Shown here: one piece after another, positions 46,909 to 55,194 of the stretch
Layout of the letters: each line of letters starts with the position of its first letter
Numbering within the stretch: position 1 is the first letter of the stretch
Assembly (NCBI RefSeq): GCF_002902965.1
Contig: NZ_CP026107.1
Coordinates: 1,860,001-1,924,000, forward strand
Source of the DNA: Paraburkholderia hospita
GTDB lineage: Bacteria; Pseudomonadota; Gammaproteobacteria; Burkholderiales; Burkholderiaceae
Length of the DNA: 64,000 bases
Reading direction: 5' to 3'
Notes under the pieces: generated by a model
The model's input: only the letters and a program-made list of their open reading frames with translations
What the model was told of the DNA's origin: nothing
Databases searched by the model: none
Translations under genes and position numbers: made by a program

Positions 46909-47817
46909 TCATCCCGAACTGCCTATCTGCTTCGCGATGCACGCATACAGCTCGGCAACCGACGCCGTGCGCGCGTCGGCAGGCAATGTATCGATGAGTT
47001 CGGCCACGCGGCGCGTCAGCAGACTACGCACGTGAAACCGCTTGCGCAGCTCTTCTGTGCGCGCGGCGTCCACATGCGTGGCGCGCCATTGCGTGTGTGC
47101 GTCGATCGCGGAAGAGAGTTGCGCAATCGATGCTTCATCGTTTGCACGCGTCAACACGACGGGCGAAACGCGCCGTCCGTTCGCGCGATTGCGTTCGAGC
47201 ACGTTGCCGATGTCCTGCGCGACGCGCTCGGCGCCCGGCAAATCGCATTTGTTGACGACGACGATATCGGCTGTCTCCAGCACGCCTGCTTTCATCGCCT
47301 GGATCTGGTCGCCCGAGTGCGGGCCCATCGTCAGCACGAGCGTGTCGACGAGTGCGCGTGCGCCGTTTTCCACTTGCCCCACGCCGACCGTTTCGAGCAG
47401 GATTTCCGAAAAGCCGTCGGCTTCGACGGCGGCGAGCACGTCGGCGAGATTGTCCGAGAGGCCATCGGCGGACCAGCCGCTCGGCAGCGAACGGATGAAG
47501 ACATCCGTGTCGGCGAGCACGGCGTCCATTCTCACGCGGTCGCCGAGCAGCGCGCCCGATGTCGTGGGGCTGCTCGGATCGATGGCGATGATCGCGATCG
47601 GTTCGCCGCGCGCCGCGCGCGCCTTCGCCACACGGCCGATCAATGTGCTCTTGCCCGCACCCGGCGGCCCCGTGAAGCCGATGCGGCGCGCGGGCTTGAT
47701 GCCACTGTCGCGCAACAGATACAGCGACTCGGCCACGCTCGCGCGCGCGAGCTTTGACAGATCGCGCGCCAACTGACGGCGCGCAACGCCGGCAGTGGCA
47801 TCGGTTGCGCCGCTCAT
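46909..47817 (-). CDS. meaB: Methylmalonyl-CoA mutase-associated GTPase (MeaB/ArgK family)
   Basis: A 302-residue G3E-type GTPase that chaperones cobalamin into acyl-CoA mutases and protects them. P-loop GFTGPPGAGKSTLIGRV near residue 48, Walker-B/switch ILLETVGVGQVENGA near 138, the NKCD base motif in VVVNKCDLPGAE near 195. Start at 47817 overlaps the CoA-transferase stop (ATGA); a longer frame reads through that gene in another phase. Its place next to the split mutase genes strongly supports the mutase call. Slightly shorter than E. coli ArgK (about 330), with a short N-terminal arm. Confidence 0.92.
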   Translation of the reverse strand: MSGATDATAGVARRQLARDLSKLARASVAESLYLLRDSGIKPARRIGFTGPPGAGKSTLIGRVAKARAARGEPIAIIAIDPSSPTTSGALLGDRVRMDAVLADTDVFIRSLPSGWSADGLSDNLADVLAAVEADGFSEILLETVGVGQVENGARALVDTLVLTMGPHSGDQIQAMKAGVLETADIVVVNKCDLPGAERVAQDIGNVLERNRANGRRVSPVVLTRANDEASIAQLSSAIDAHTQWRATHVDAARTEELRKRFHVRSLLTRRVAELIDTLPADARTASVAELYACIAKQIGSSG

Positions 47818-48992
47818 GTCGACACCTCGCCGCACCACGCCGCCGTGTGTTCGCCCAAGAGCGGCGGCAAGCCATACCGCATATGAACGCCGTCGATATG
47901 AATCGGGTTGCCGACCACCTTCAGCGGCCCCGCTTCCGATTCGATCTCGACGACAAGCCCGCGCGCCTGCGCCTGCGCGCTCTCGAGCGCCTCGGCAATC
48001 GACGCGAGCCGCGACACCACCACGCCCGACGAAGCCAGCGCATCGAGCCAATACTGTGTGGTCTCGCCCGCGAACATCGCGGACAGCGCGCCGATCACCG
48101 CGTCGCGATGCACGCGCCGCTCCGCCATCGTCGCGAAGCCTGTCTGCGTGATCCACTCGGGATGCCCGACGCGTTGCGCGAAGATACGCCAGAAGTTGTC
48201 GTGCGTGATGAACAGCATCAGCCAGTCGTCGCGCGTGCGAAACAGTTGCGCCGGCACGATGTAAGGATGCGACGACAGCGCATGCCGCGAAGGCTGCTCG
48301 CCGCCGTTGAGCGCGGCGCCTGCCACGTAGTTGAGCTGCGAGACCATCACGTCGAACATCGCGATATCGACCTGGCCGCCGCGCCCTTCGACGATCTTCG
48401 CCAGCAAGCCGACGGCGCCCATGATGCCCGTCGAGTTGTCGACGGTCGAAAAGCCCGCTTTGGTCGGCGGGCCATCGGGGTCGCCCGTCAAATGCATGAT
48501 GCCCGTCAGCGCCTGGATCACGTAATCGTAGGCGGGCAATTCCGCATGCGGACTGTCGAGACCGAAGCCCGTCAGCGCGACACAGACGATCAGCTCATTG
48601 TGCTCGCGCAGCCGTTCGTACGTGAGGCCTAGCTTACGGATCGCGGATGGCCGCAGGTTCGTCACGAGCGCGTGCGCGTCGCGCACCATCGCCGCTAGCG
48701 CAAGCCGGCCGCTATCGCTGGCGAGATCTAACACGACGCTTTGCTTGCTGCGGTTCAGGCTGGCGAAATAGGCGTTGTGCGGGCCGATCGCATGCGGACT
48801 GATCGAACGCCCGATGTCGCCCTCGGGCGGCTCGATCTTGATCACCTCGGCGCCGAGATCGGCGAGCAGCATTCCGCAGTAAGGGCCCATCAACATGTGC
48901 CCGATCTCGATCACGCGAATCCCCGCGAGCGGTCCGCCCGACGCACGGCTCTGCGGCGCTTCGTCGGGCGCGGCGAAACCGGGCGCGTTCAT
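47814..48992 (-). CDS. Family III (CaiB/BaiF) CoA-transferase, mutase operon
   Basis: A 392-residue class III CoA-transferase. LAGIRVIEIGHMLMGPYCGMLLADLGAEVIKIEPPEGD at 22-59 is the family opening and the catalytic Asp is Asp185 in FSTVDNSTGIMGAVG. It overlaps MeaB by ATGA on one side and the B12-binding subunit by 4 bases on the other. It should form the CoA ester of the imported acid and could recycle CoA from the final acyl-CoA product, as ScpC does (by a different fold) in the E. coli succinate decarboxylation cycle. Distinct from the family III enzyme at 32192; the two are not recent duplicates. Confidence 0.9.
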   Translation of the reverse strand: MNAPGFAAPDEAPQSRASGGPLAGIRVIEIGHMLMGPYCGMLLADLGAEVIKIEPPEGDIGRSISPHAIGPHNAYFASLNRSKQSVVLDLASDSGRLALAAMVRDAHALVTNLRPSAIRKLGLTYERLREHNELIVCVALTGFGLDSPHAELPAYDYVIQALTGIMHLTGDPDGPPTKAGFSTVDNSTGIMGAVGLLAKIVEGRGGQVDIAMFDVMVSQLNYVAGAALNGGEQPSRHALSSHPYIVPAQLFRTRDDWLMLFITHDNFWRIFAQRVGHPEWITQTGFATMAERRVHRDAVIGALSAMFAGETTQYWLDALASSGVVVSRLASIAEALESAQAQARGLVVEIESEAGPLKVVGNPIHIDGVHMRYGLPPLLGEHTAAWCGEVST

Positions 48993-49453
48993 CCGAGCAC
49001 CTTCGCGACGGCATCAATCACATCGTCGAGCGGCATGTCGCTCGTGAATACGCCGCGTATGCCCGCCTTCAGGAACGCTGCGCGATCATCGGCGGGAATC
49101 GTGCCGCCGACGAACACAGGAATCGCACCCGCGCCCTGATCCGCGAGCAGTTCGACTGTGCGCGCGACGAGTTCGTTGTGGCTGCCCGAGAGAATCGACA
49201 GTCCAACGGCATCGACGTCTTCATCGACGGCAATCCGCGCGATGTACTCCGGGCTCTTGCGCAAGCCGGTATAGATCACGCTTGCGCCTGCGTCGCGCAA
49301 CGCGAGCGCAATCACTTTCGCGCCGATATCGTGGCCGTCGAGTCCAGGCTTGGCTACGAGAATGCGCTTGCCCTTGAGCGGCGCGTGCGGGCTGCGGACA
49401 GTCGCGCCGGCAGCAGCAGACGGATGGGCGGACTTGCTGCTCGTGCTGTTCAT
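48989..49453 (-). CDS. Acyl-CoA mutase small subunit, cobalamin-binding domain
   Basis: A 154-residue protein: about 25 residues of linker, then the Rossmann-like B12 domain. The cobalamin motif is complete: DGHDIG (Asp-x-His-x2-Gly) near residue 39, SILSG near 86 and GGTIPADD near 112. It supplies the lower axial His and binds adenosylcobalamin for the large subunit encoded just upstream (start overlaps its stop, ATGA). A split large/small organisation is seen in archaeal methylmalonyl-CoA mutase, isobutyryl-CoA mutase and 2-hydroxyisobutyryl-CoA mutase. Confidence 0.93.
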   Translation of the reverse strand: MNSTSSKSAHPSAAAGATVRSPHAPLKGKRILVAKPGLDGHDIGAKVIALALRDAGASVIYTGLRKSPEYIARIAVDEDVDAVGLSILSGSHNELVARTVELLADQGAGAIPVFVGGTIPADDRAAFLKAGIRGVFTSDMPLDDVIDAVAKVLG

Positions 49454-51075
49454 AGATGGACCGGCTCCTCGAATTCGCCCCATTGCTCTTTCAACCGAGC
49501 CACCATTTCGCCGACGGTCGCATACGCATGACAGCAATCGACGAGATACGGCATCAGGTTGCCCTCTTCATGCGCGGCTGCCGCGCTCAGCGCGTCCAGC
49601 GACTTTTGCACTTCCATCTGATTGCGCGTGTCGCGCAGCCGCTCGAAACGTTCGACGACAGTCGCGCTCGCCTGCGGATTCAGATGAAACAGCTCGCCCG
49701 GCTGCTCGACCTGGTTCTCGCGCCGGAAGCAGTTCTGCCCGACGACGAGCCGCTCCTGATCGTCCGTTTCGCGCTTGCGCTGCAGCGCGCTCTTTGCGAT
49801 GCGCAATTGCAGCCAGCCGTCTTCGATCGCTTTCACCGCGCCGCCGTACGCGTCGATTTCGTCCATCAGTTCGCGGATGTGCGTCTCCGTGCGATCAGTC
49901 AGTTCCTCGACGAAGTACGAGCCGCCTAGAGGATCGACCGTGCGCGCGATACCGCTCTCGTAGCCGATGATCTGTTGCGTGCGCAACGCAAGCTCGGCAG
50001 AGAATTCGGTCGGAATCTGAAACGCTTCGTCGTACGCGCAGGTGAACACCGACTGCGCGCCCCCCATCACGGCTGCGCATGTTTCAATCGCGACGCGCAC
50101 GACATTGTTGTACGGCTGCGCCGACGTCAGCGACGAGCCGCCGCACACGACGCCAAAGCGGAACATCTGCGCCTTCTCGTCATCGACGTCGTAGCGCTCC
50201 CTGATGAGCCGTGCCCACACGCGGCGCCCCGCGCGAAACTTCGCGACCTCTTCGAAGAGGTCCATATGCACGTAGAAAAAGAAGCTCAGGCGGCGCGCGA
50301 ACTTCGCGACGTCGCCGCCGCGCGCGACGACGGTATCGACATAAGCAAGCCCGTTGGCGAGCGTGTAGGCCATTTCCTCGACGGCCGTGCAGCCCGCGTC
50401 GCGCATGTGTGCGCCCGCAATCGAAATCGGGTTGAAACGAGGCGACACTTCGTTCGAGTACAGGATCGAATCGGCGATCAGTCGCATCGAAGGACGCACC
50501 GGGAAAATCCATGTGCCGCGCGCCACATACTCCTTGAGGATGTCGTTCTGGATCGTGCCCGTCAGCTTGTCGCGCGGCACGCCCTGCTTGTCCGCGCACG
50601 CGACGTACATCGCGTAGATCATCGCCGCCGTGCCGTTGATCGTGAACGACGTCGAAATGCGGCTCAGGTCGATGCCCTGGAAAAGCAACTCCATCTCGGA
50701 CAAGTTCGACAGCGAGACACCGACCTTGCCGATCTCCGAGCGCGCCATCGGATCGTCGGGATCGAGGCCGCACTGTGTCGGCAGATCAAGCGCGACGGAA
50801 AGCCCGGTCTGCCCTTGTTGCAACAGGAAGCGGTAGCGTTCGTTCGATTCTTCCGCCGTGCCGAAGCCCGAATACTGGCGCATCGTCCAGAGTCGCCCGC
50901 GATAGCCGTCCGCGAAGATGCCGCGCGTGAACGGAAACTGTCCTGGCGCGCCGATGCCGTCAGTGCCGGTCGCTTCGCTGGGACCGACCACGACGGGCAC
51001 ATGCAGTCCCGACGGCGTGCGGTCGGGATGCGGCATCGCTATCGCTTCGTCGAGTTCGGCTGCGCTTGACTTCAT
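49450..51075 (-). CDS. Acyl-CoA mutase large subunit (methylmalonyl-CoA mutase-like)
   Basis: A 541-residue B12-dependent acyl-CoA mutase catalytic subunit (TIM barrel). Entry FPFTRGIFADGYRGRLWTMRQYSGFGTAEESN at about 47-78. By comparison with the Propionibacterium enzyme (from memory), Tyr68 matches Tyr89 and Arg186 (KEYVARGTW) matches Arg207, the pair that holds the substrate carboxylate; Gln176 and His223 match Gln197 and His244. But the usual GYDSDHP is GLDPDDP (103-109) and the Tyr243 position is Ala222 (GAHMRDAG). So the substrate is probably a dicarboxylic acyl-CoA, perhaps larger than methylmalonyl-CoA. The isobutyryl and 2-hydroxyisobutyryl subfamilies are disfavoured because they lack the Tyr/Arg pair. 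Confidence 0.92.
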   Translation of the reverse strand: MKSSAAELDEAIAMPHPDRTPSGLHVPVVVGPSEATGTDGIGAPGQFPFTRGIFADGYRGRLWTMRQYSGFGTAEESNERYRFLLQQGQTGLSVALDLPTQCGLDPDDPMARSEIGKVGVSLSNLSEMELLFQGIDLSRISTSFTINGTAAMIYAMYVACADKQGVPRDKLTGTIQNDILKEYVARGTWIFPVRPSMRLIADSILYSNEVSPRFNPISIAGAHMRDAGCTAVEEMAYTLANGLAYVDTVVARGGDVAKFARRLSFFFYVHMDLFEEVAKFRAGRRVWARLIRERYDVDDEKAQMFRFGVVCGGSSLTSAQPYNNVVRVAIETCAAVMGGAQSVFTCAYDEAFQIPTEFSAELALRTQQIIGYESGIARTVDPLGGSYFVEELTDRTETHIRELMDEIDAYGGAVKAIEDGWLQLRIAKSALQRKRETDDQERLVVGQNCFRRENQVEQPGELFHLNPQASATVVERFERLRDTRNQMEVQKSLDALSAAAAHEEGNLMPYLVDCCHAYATVGEMVARLKEQWGEFEEPVHL

Positions 51076-51120
51076 GCTGTGACGCTCCTTTCTTGCGGTG
51101 GCTGAACGGCGCGACTCGGG

Positions 51121-51951
51121 CTAGGTTTTTGAACCGCTTGCCGCCGATGTGCGCTGCCGGTCGAGAAACTTCTGCGCCTGCTCCCAATGCGCCGGCGCCG
51201 TCCATGTCGCGACGAAGGCGGCGCGCTCGGCAACGCGCGTGGCTTGCGACAACGCGCTTCGATGCGCGGCGGCAATCTGCTTCATCGCGCGAATGACGTG
51301 CGGCGGGCGGCCAACGAATGGCTTCACGAATTGCGCGACACATTCGTCGAGCGATTGACCTTGCGCGCACACGTCGTCGAGAAGACCTAGCGTCAGCGCT
51401 TCGCTCGCTTCGATCACACGCGCTTTGGCAAGCACGCGCATCGCGCGCGCCGGGCCAAGCAGCGCGAACAGATCCGCGGCGCCGCTGAAGCCTGTGGTGA
51501 TGGCAAGCGTCGCCTGCACGAAGCCGATGCACGCATGCGCCGCCGCGACGCGGTAGTCGCACGCGATCGCCAGTTCCGCGCCGCCGCCCAACGCCGTGCC
51601 GCTCAATGCGGCAATCACGGGCACGGGCGTCGCGCGGATCGCATCGAGCGCAGCGGCCGCGTGATCGAACAGCGCAGCGGCATCGGCGTCGCTGCGCAGC
51701 GCGTCGAATTCGCGCAGATCGCCGCCCGCGGCGAAGCTGCGATCGCCCGCCGCCGATAGAACGACGGCATGTAACGCGGAGTCATGTGCGGCGTCGGCGA
51801 AGCTTTCGCGCAATGCATCGAGCGTCGCGCGATTTAGCGCATTGCGCTTGTCCGGACGGTTGATGGTCACGTAGAGCACGCCGCTGCGCACGCTGGTCAG
51901 CACCGGCGTTCCGGCCGCGTCCTGTCGCTCGCTCGACACTTCGCCGCTCAT
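51121..51951 (-). CDS. Enoyl-CoA hydratase/isomerase family protein, probable (m)ethylmalonyl-CoA decarboxylase-like
   Basis: A 276-residue crotonase. FAAGGDLREFDAL near 73 and TALGGGAELAIACDYRVA near 119-136 make the oxyanion hole; Glu126 is kept, but the second hydratase Glu is absent (FVQATLAITTGFSGA, 144-158). The pattern around GGGAELxxACDxR, FV, and GRPPHVIRAMKQ near 225 recalls animal ethylmalonyl-CoA decarboxylase (ECHDC1). With a B12 mutase next door, decarboxylation of a branched malonyl-CoA is the best guess. Start: ATG at 51951 overlaps the IclR stop (TGATG); a TTG one codon earlier is possible. 45 bases separate it from the mutase gene. Confidence 0.85.
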   Translation of the reverse strand: MSGEVSSERQDAAGTPVLTSVRSGVLYVTINRPDKRNALNRATLDALRESFADAAHDSALHAVVLSAAGDRSFAAGGDLREFDALRSDADAAALFDHAAAALDAIRATPVPVIAALSGTALGGGAELAIACDYRVAAAHACIGFVQATLAITTGFSGAADLFALLGPARAMRVLAKARVIEASEALTLGLLDDVCAQGQSLDECVAQFVKPFVGRPPHVIRAMKQIAAAHRSALSQATRVAERAAFVATWTAPAHWEQAQKFLDRQRTSAASGSKT

Positions 51952-52682
51952 CAATGACCGCCCGCTTCGATCGAACGCTTCGCCTCTAGCAGCACCGCGC
52001 CGATCCGCTCGATCTGGTCTTCCATCCGATGGCGCGGGCCAGCGACGGCAATGCCCAGCACGTCGCGATTCACATCGACGGGCACGGCGATCGCGAACAC
52101 GTCGCTGACGCTTTCGCCGCGCGTCACGAAATAGCCCTGCTCACGCGATTGCGCAATGTCGTCGAACAGGTCGTCGGCGGAGGTCAGGGTGTTGTCGGTG
52201 ACGCTCGTCAGCGCGGCCTGCGCCAGGAAGCGTCGAAGTTCGGTTGCATCGACACGGCTCAGCATCGCCTTGCCAATCGAAGTCGAATGCAGCGGCTTCA
52301 ACGCTCCCGCCGCCGAACTGTAGCGAATCGTTTGCGGCCCTTCGAGCACGCTCAGATAGACGATCTCGTCATGCTGCCGTTTGCCGACGATCACGGTTTC
52401 CTGCGTCGCGTCGCGCAGCGTCTGAAGCTGCGGCTCGATGCGTTCGAGGTAGGGATCGTTGGCGATGATTTTCGCGGCCATGTCGTACAGGCGGCGTGTC
52501 GGGAAGAGGTCCTTTCTTCGGCTCGTCAGATACAGATAGCCGCGTTCGAGCAGCACGCGCACGATGCCGTGACTCGTGCTCACGGGCAGCCCGGCCGCCT
52601 CGGCGAGTTCGCTGAGCGTCATCGGACGCCCTTCCGCCTCGAATGCTTCGAAGATGCCCAGTGCGCGATCGGTTGGTTTCAT
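51951..52682 (-). CDS. IclR-family transcriptional regulator
   Basis: A 243-residue IclR-type regulator. Winged HTH: DRALGIFEAFEAEGRPMTLSELAEAAGLPVSTSHGIVRVLLERGYL (6-51); the GAF-like effector domain has KPLHSTSIGKAMLSRVD near 135 and FAIAVPVDVNRDVLGIAVAGPRHRM near the end. Start at 52682 (MKPTDRAL) rather than 52733, whose extra residues span operator DNA. First gene of the mutase/TRAP operon and divergent from the MFS/lactonase/aldolase operon; four TTCGAAA motifs in the shared 290-base region are candidate binding sites for both promoters. Confidence 0.92.
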   Translation of the reverse strand: MKPTDRALGIFEAFEAEGRPMTLSELAEAAGLPVSTSHGIVRVLLERGYLYLTSRRKDLFPTRRLYDMAAKIIANDPYLERIEPQLQTLRDATQETVIVGKRQHDEIVYLSVLEGPQTIRYSSAAGALKPLHSTSIGKAMLSRVDATELRRFLAQAALTSVTDNTLTSADDLFDDIAQSREQGYFVTRGESVSDVFAIAVPVDVNRDVLGIAVAGPRHRMEDQIERIGAVLLEAKRSIEAGGH

Positions 52683-52691
52683 TTTCGTATA

Positions 52692-52919
52692 TTCGAAAAA
52701 TAATTTGGTATTTCGAAATTCAGTATAGGCCAATCGCTGGGTTGCGCCAGCGTTGGCTGCTCATGGAAAGCCCTGGTGCGTGCTTCGTAAAGCTGCGAAG
52801 CCTTGCTGTACAAGCTCTCGACGCGATTTCGACGACGTTCTTCGCTGTTCGACCCTTTCTTGACACCTCAAAAACCGACTTCTATAGTCAATCCATATAT
52901 TCGAAATTACTTTCGAAAT
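52692..52919. promoter_or_regulatory. Repeated TTCGAAA operator motifs between divergent operons
   Basis: TTCGAAA occurs at 52692-52698, inside ATTTCGAAAT at 52710-52719, at 52900-52906 and inside TTTCGAAA at 52911-52918. One pair lies just upstream of the IclR gene (centres 20 bases apart), the other about 60-75 bases upstream of the MFS gene (centres 12 bases apart). The motif is AT-rich and rare in the surrounding GC-rich DNA, so the fourfold occurrence near both starts is unlikely to be chance. Confidence 0.6.
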
Positions 52920-52975
52920 AGCGAAAAGTAAAGCTCAGCGGATCAAACACGACCCGCATCGGCAAGGAGACAGAC

Positions 52976-54262
52976 ATGTGGATGACGGAGCTCGACAAGA
53001 CTGAGCGGCGCACCATGGCCGGCTGCTTCCTTGGCTGGACACTCGACGCGCTCGACGTGCAGGTCTACAGCTTCGTGATTCCCGCGCTGATGGTCGGCTG
53101 GCACATCACGGCTGCCGAAGCGGGCGTGCTCGGCACGGTGACGCTGCTGGCGTCGGCTATCGGCGGATGGTTGAGCGGGCTGGCCGCCGACCGTTTCGGG
53201 CGCGTCGCCGTCTTGCAGGCGACGATTCTCTGGTACGCGGTCTTCACGTTCGCCTGCGGCTTCACGCAGAACTACGAGCAGCTCTTCATCTGCCGCGCGC
53301 TGCAAGGCTTCGGCTTTGGCGGCGAATGGGCGGCGGGCGCCGTGCTGATCGGCGAAACGGTGCGCGGCGCGTACCGGGGCCGTGCGGTCGGCATCGTGCA
53401 GAGCGGCTGGGCCGTAGGCTGGGGCATGGCCGCATTGCTGTTCGGCCTGTTCTTTTCGATCATGCCGGAGCAACTCGCATGGCGCGCGCTGTTTTGGGTC
53501 GGCCTCGCGCCCGCGTTACTGGTGTTCTGGGTGCGCCGGCATGTGCCTGAATCAGTTGTCTTCACGAAGGGCCGACGCGAGCGGCGCAACCGCGGCATGC
53601 TTCGCCAGTTGCTCGCAATCTTCCGCCTCGACTACCTGGCGACGACCCTCAGGGTCTCGGCGCTGGCGACGGGTTCGATCGGCGGCTCTTACACATTCCT
53701 GATCTGGCTGCCGACCTACCTCAAGACGACACGCGGCCTGTCGATCATCGGCACGGCGGGCTATACGACTGTGATGATTGTCGGCGCGTTTGTCGGCTTC
53801 ATCCTCGGTGCGTATCTGGCCGACTCGATTGGGCGCAAACGGACCTTCATGGTCAGCGCGATCGGCTCGGCCGTGATTCTCGCCGCCTACATGCTGATGC
53901 CGATCAGCAACGGCGCGATGCTGGTGCTCGGCTTTCCGCTCGGCCTCTGCGCATTCATGATGTTCTCGCCGATGGGCCCGTACATGACCGAGCTGTTTCC
54001 GACGCGTATGCGCGCGGCGGGCCAGGGCTTTTGCTACAACTTCGGCCGCGGTATCGGCGCACTCTTCCCCGCGCTGGTCGGCAAGCTAACGAGCGTGATG
54101 GGACTGGGCAATGCGATTGCGGCGTTCGGTATCGCGGCTTACGCCGTCATGCTGCTCGCCGTGCTGCTGTTGCCCGAAACGCTCGGCCGACCCTTGCCCG
54201 ACGACGCCGAAACGCCGCTGCAAAACGAAAGTGGCGCTGCAAAAAGCTATACACCATCCTGA
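52976..54262 (+). CDS. MFS transporter, aromatic-acid/sugar-acid symporter type
   Basis: A 428-residue 12-helix major facilitator, with AAGGAG 7 bases before the ATG. Motifs: GWTLDALDVQVYSFVIPALM in helix 1, AADRFGRVAVLQATILWYAVF loop 2-3, [21 protein letters not shown] in helix 4, ELFPTRMRAAGQGFCYNFGRGIGALFPALVG in helix 11 region. It matches the carrier at 4563-5861 across its length, so the two are paralogues or recent relatives. First gene of an operon with a LigI-like hydrolase and a class II aldolase; it probably imports the aromatic or lactone acid they process. Confidence 0.9.
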   Translation: MWMTELDKTERRTMAGCFLGWTLDALDVQVYSFVIPALMVGWHITAAEAGVLGTVTLLASAIGGWLSGLAADRFGRVAVLQATILWYAVFTFACGFTQNYEQLFICRALQGFGFGGEWAAGAVLIGETVRGAYRGRAVGIVQSGWAVGWGMAALLFGLFFSIMPEQLAWRALFWVGLAPALLVFWVRRHVPESVVFTKGRRERRNRGMLRQLLAIFRLDYLATTLRVSALATGSIGGSYTFLIWLPTYLKTTRGLSIIGTAGYTTVMIVGAFVGFILGAYLADSIGRKRTFMVSAIGSAVILAAYMLMPISNGAMLVLGFPLGLCAFMMFSPMGPYMTELFPTRMRAAGQGFCYNFGRGIGALFPALVGKLTSVMGLGNAIAAFGIAAYAVMLLAVLLLPETLGRPLPDDAETPLQNESGAAKSYTPS

Positions 54263-54293
54263 TACCGACACGTTCCGCCAACGCCACCGACAC

Positions 54294-55163
54294 ATGTCCG
54301 AAACCTGCCAGGCTCCGCGCACGACCATCAAGACGCCCGACCTTAAGGCGCCGCCCGGCGCGTGCGATTGTCATATTCATATCACCGGTCCGTTCGAACG
54401 CTTCCCGCTGAGCGAGCACCGCGCCTACACGCCGCCCGAGGCAACGCTACCCCAGTATGAACACGTGCAGGACGTGCTCGGCACGCAACGCGTGGTGATC
54501 GTGCAGCCCAGCTTCTACACCACCGACAACGGCTGCACACTGGATGCCGTCGCGCACTTCGGCGTGCAACGCAGCCGTGCCGTTGTGGTGGTCGATCCGC
54601 AGATCGGCGATGCGCAACTGCGGCAGATGCACGAAGCAGGCGCGCGTGGCGTGCGCGTCAATCTGGTGACGCCGGGCGGACCGCCCGTCGATCATCTGAT
54701 GCAGCTCGCCGAAAAGATCGCGCCATTCGGCTGGCATACGCAGATCTACGCGAACGGCGAAGATCTGCCCGATTTGCTGCCGATCCTGCGCCGCCTGCCC
54801 ACCGATGTCGTCATCGATCACATGGGACAGATACCCGCCGCGTGGGGCATCACGCACCCTGCGATCACGGCGTTGCGCGCGCTGCTCGACGGCGGACGAA
54901 CGTGGTTGAAGCTGTGCGGTTATCGCTGTTCGAGCGTAGGCTATCCGTTTCGCGATCTCGACGCACTCGCGACACTGCTGGCGCGCGTCGCGACGGAACG
55001 GTGCGTGTGGGGCACGGACTGGCCGCATCCGAATTTCGAAGGCACGATGCCCGACGACGGCGAGCTGCTCGATGCATTGAAGCAATGGGCGCCTTCAACG
55101 CAGGCGCAGCAACGCATTCTCGTGGACAACCCTGCCGCGCTCTATGGGTTCGACCCGCAATGA
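54294..55163 (+). CDS. Amidohydrolase family protein, LigI/2-pyrone-dicarboxylate lactonase-like
   Basis: A 289-residue TIM-barrel metal-type hydrolase. The His-x-His at 27-29 (CDCHIHITGPFERFPL) opens the barrel; further marks are VVIVQPSFYTTDNGCTLDAV, VVIDHMGQIPAAWG near 185 and the Asp in CVWGTDWPHPNFEGTMPDD near 245. This pattern fits LigI (2-pyrone-4,6-dicarboxylate hydrolase) and related sugar- or muconolactone hydrolases. The ATG at 54294 was chosen, 31 bases after the MFS stop; the open frame further upstream runs through the carrier gene in another phase. Likely opens a lactone imported by the carrier. Confidence 0.88.
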   Translation: MSETCQAPRTTIKTPDLKAPPGACDCHIHITGPFERFPLSEHRAYTPPEATLPQYEHVQDVLGTQRVVIVQPSFYTTDNGCTLDAVAHFGVQRSRAVVVVDPQIGDAQLRQMHEAGARGVRVNLVTPGGPPVDHLMQLAEKIAPFGWHTQIYANGEDLPDLLPILRRLPTDVVIDHMGQIPAAWGITHPAITALRALLDGGRTWLKLCGYRCSSVGYPFRDLDALATLLARVATERCVWGTDWPHPNFEGTMPDDGELLDALKQWAPSTQAQQRILVDNPAALYGFDPQ

Positions 55164-55194
55164 GCGCGCGACCCGTTGAGTACTGGAGACGAAC

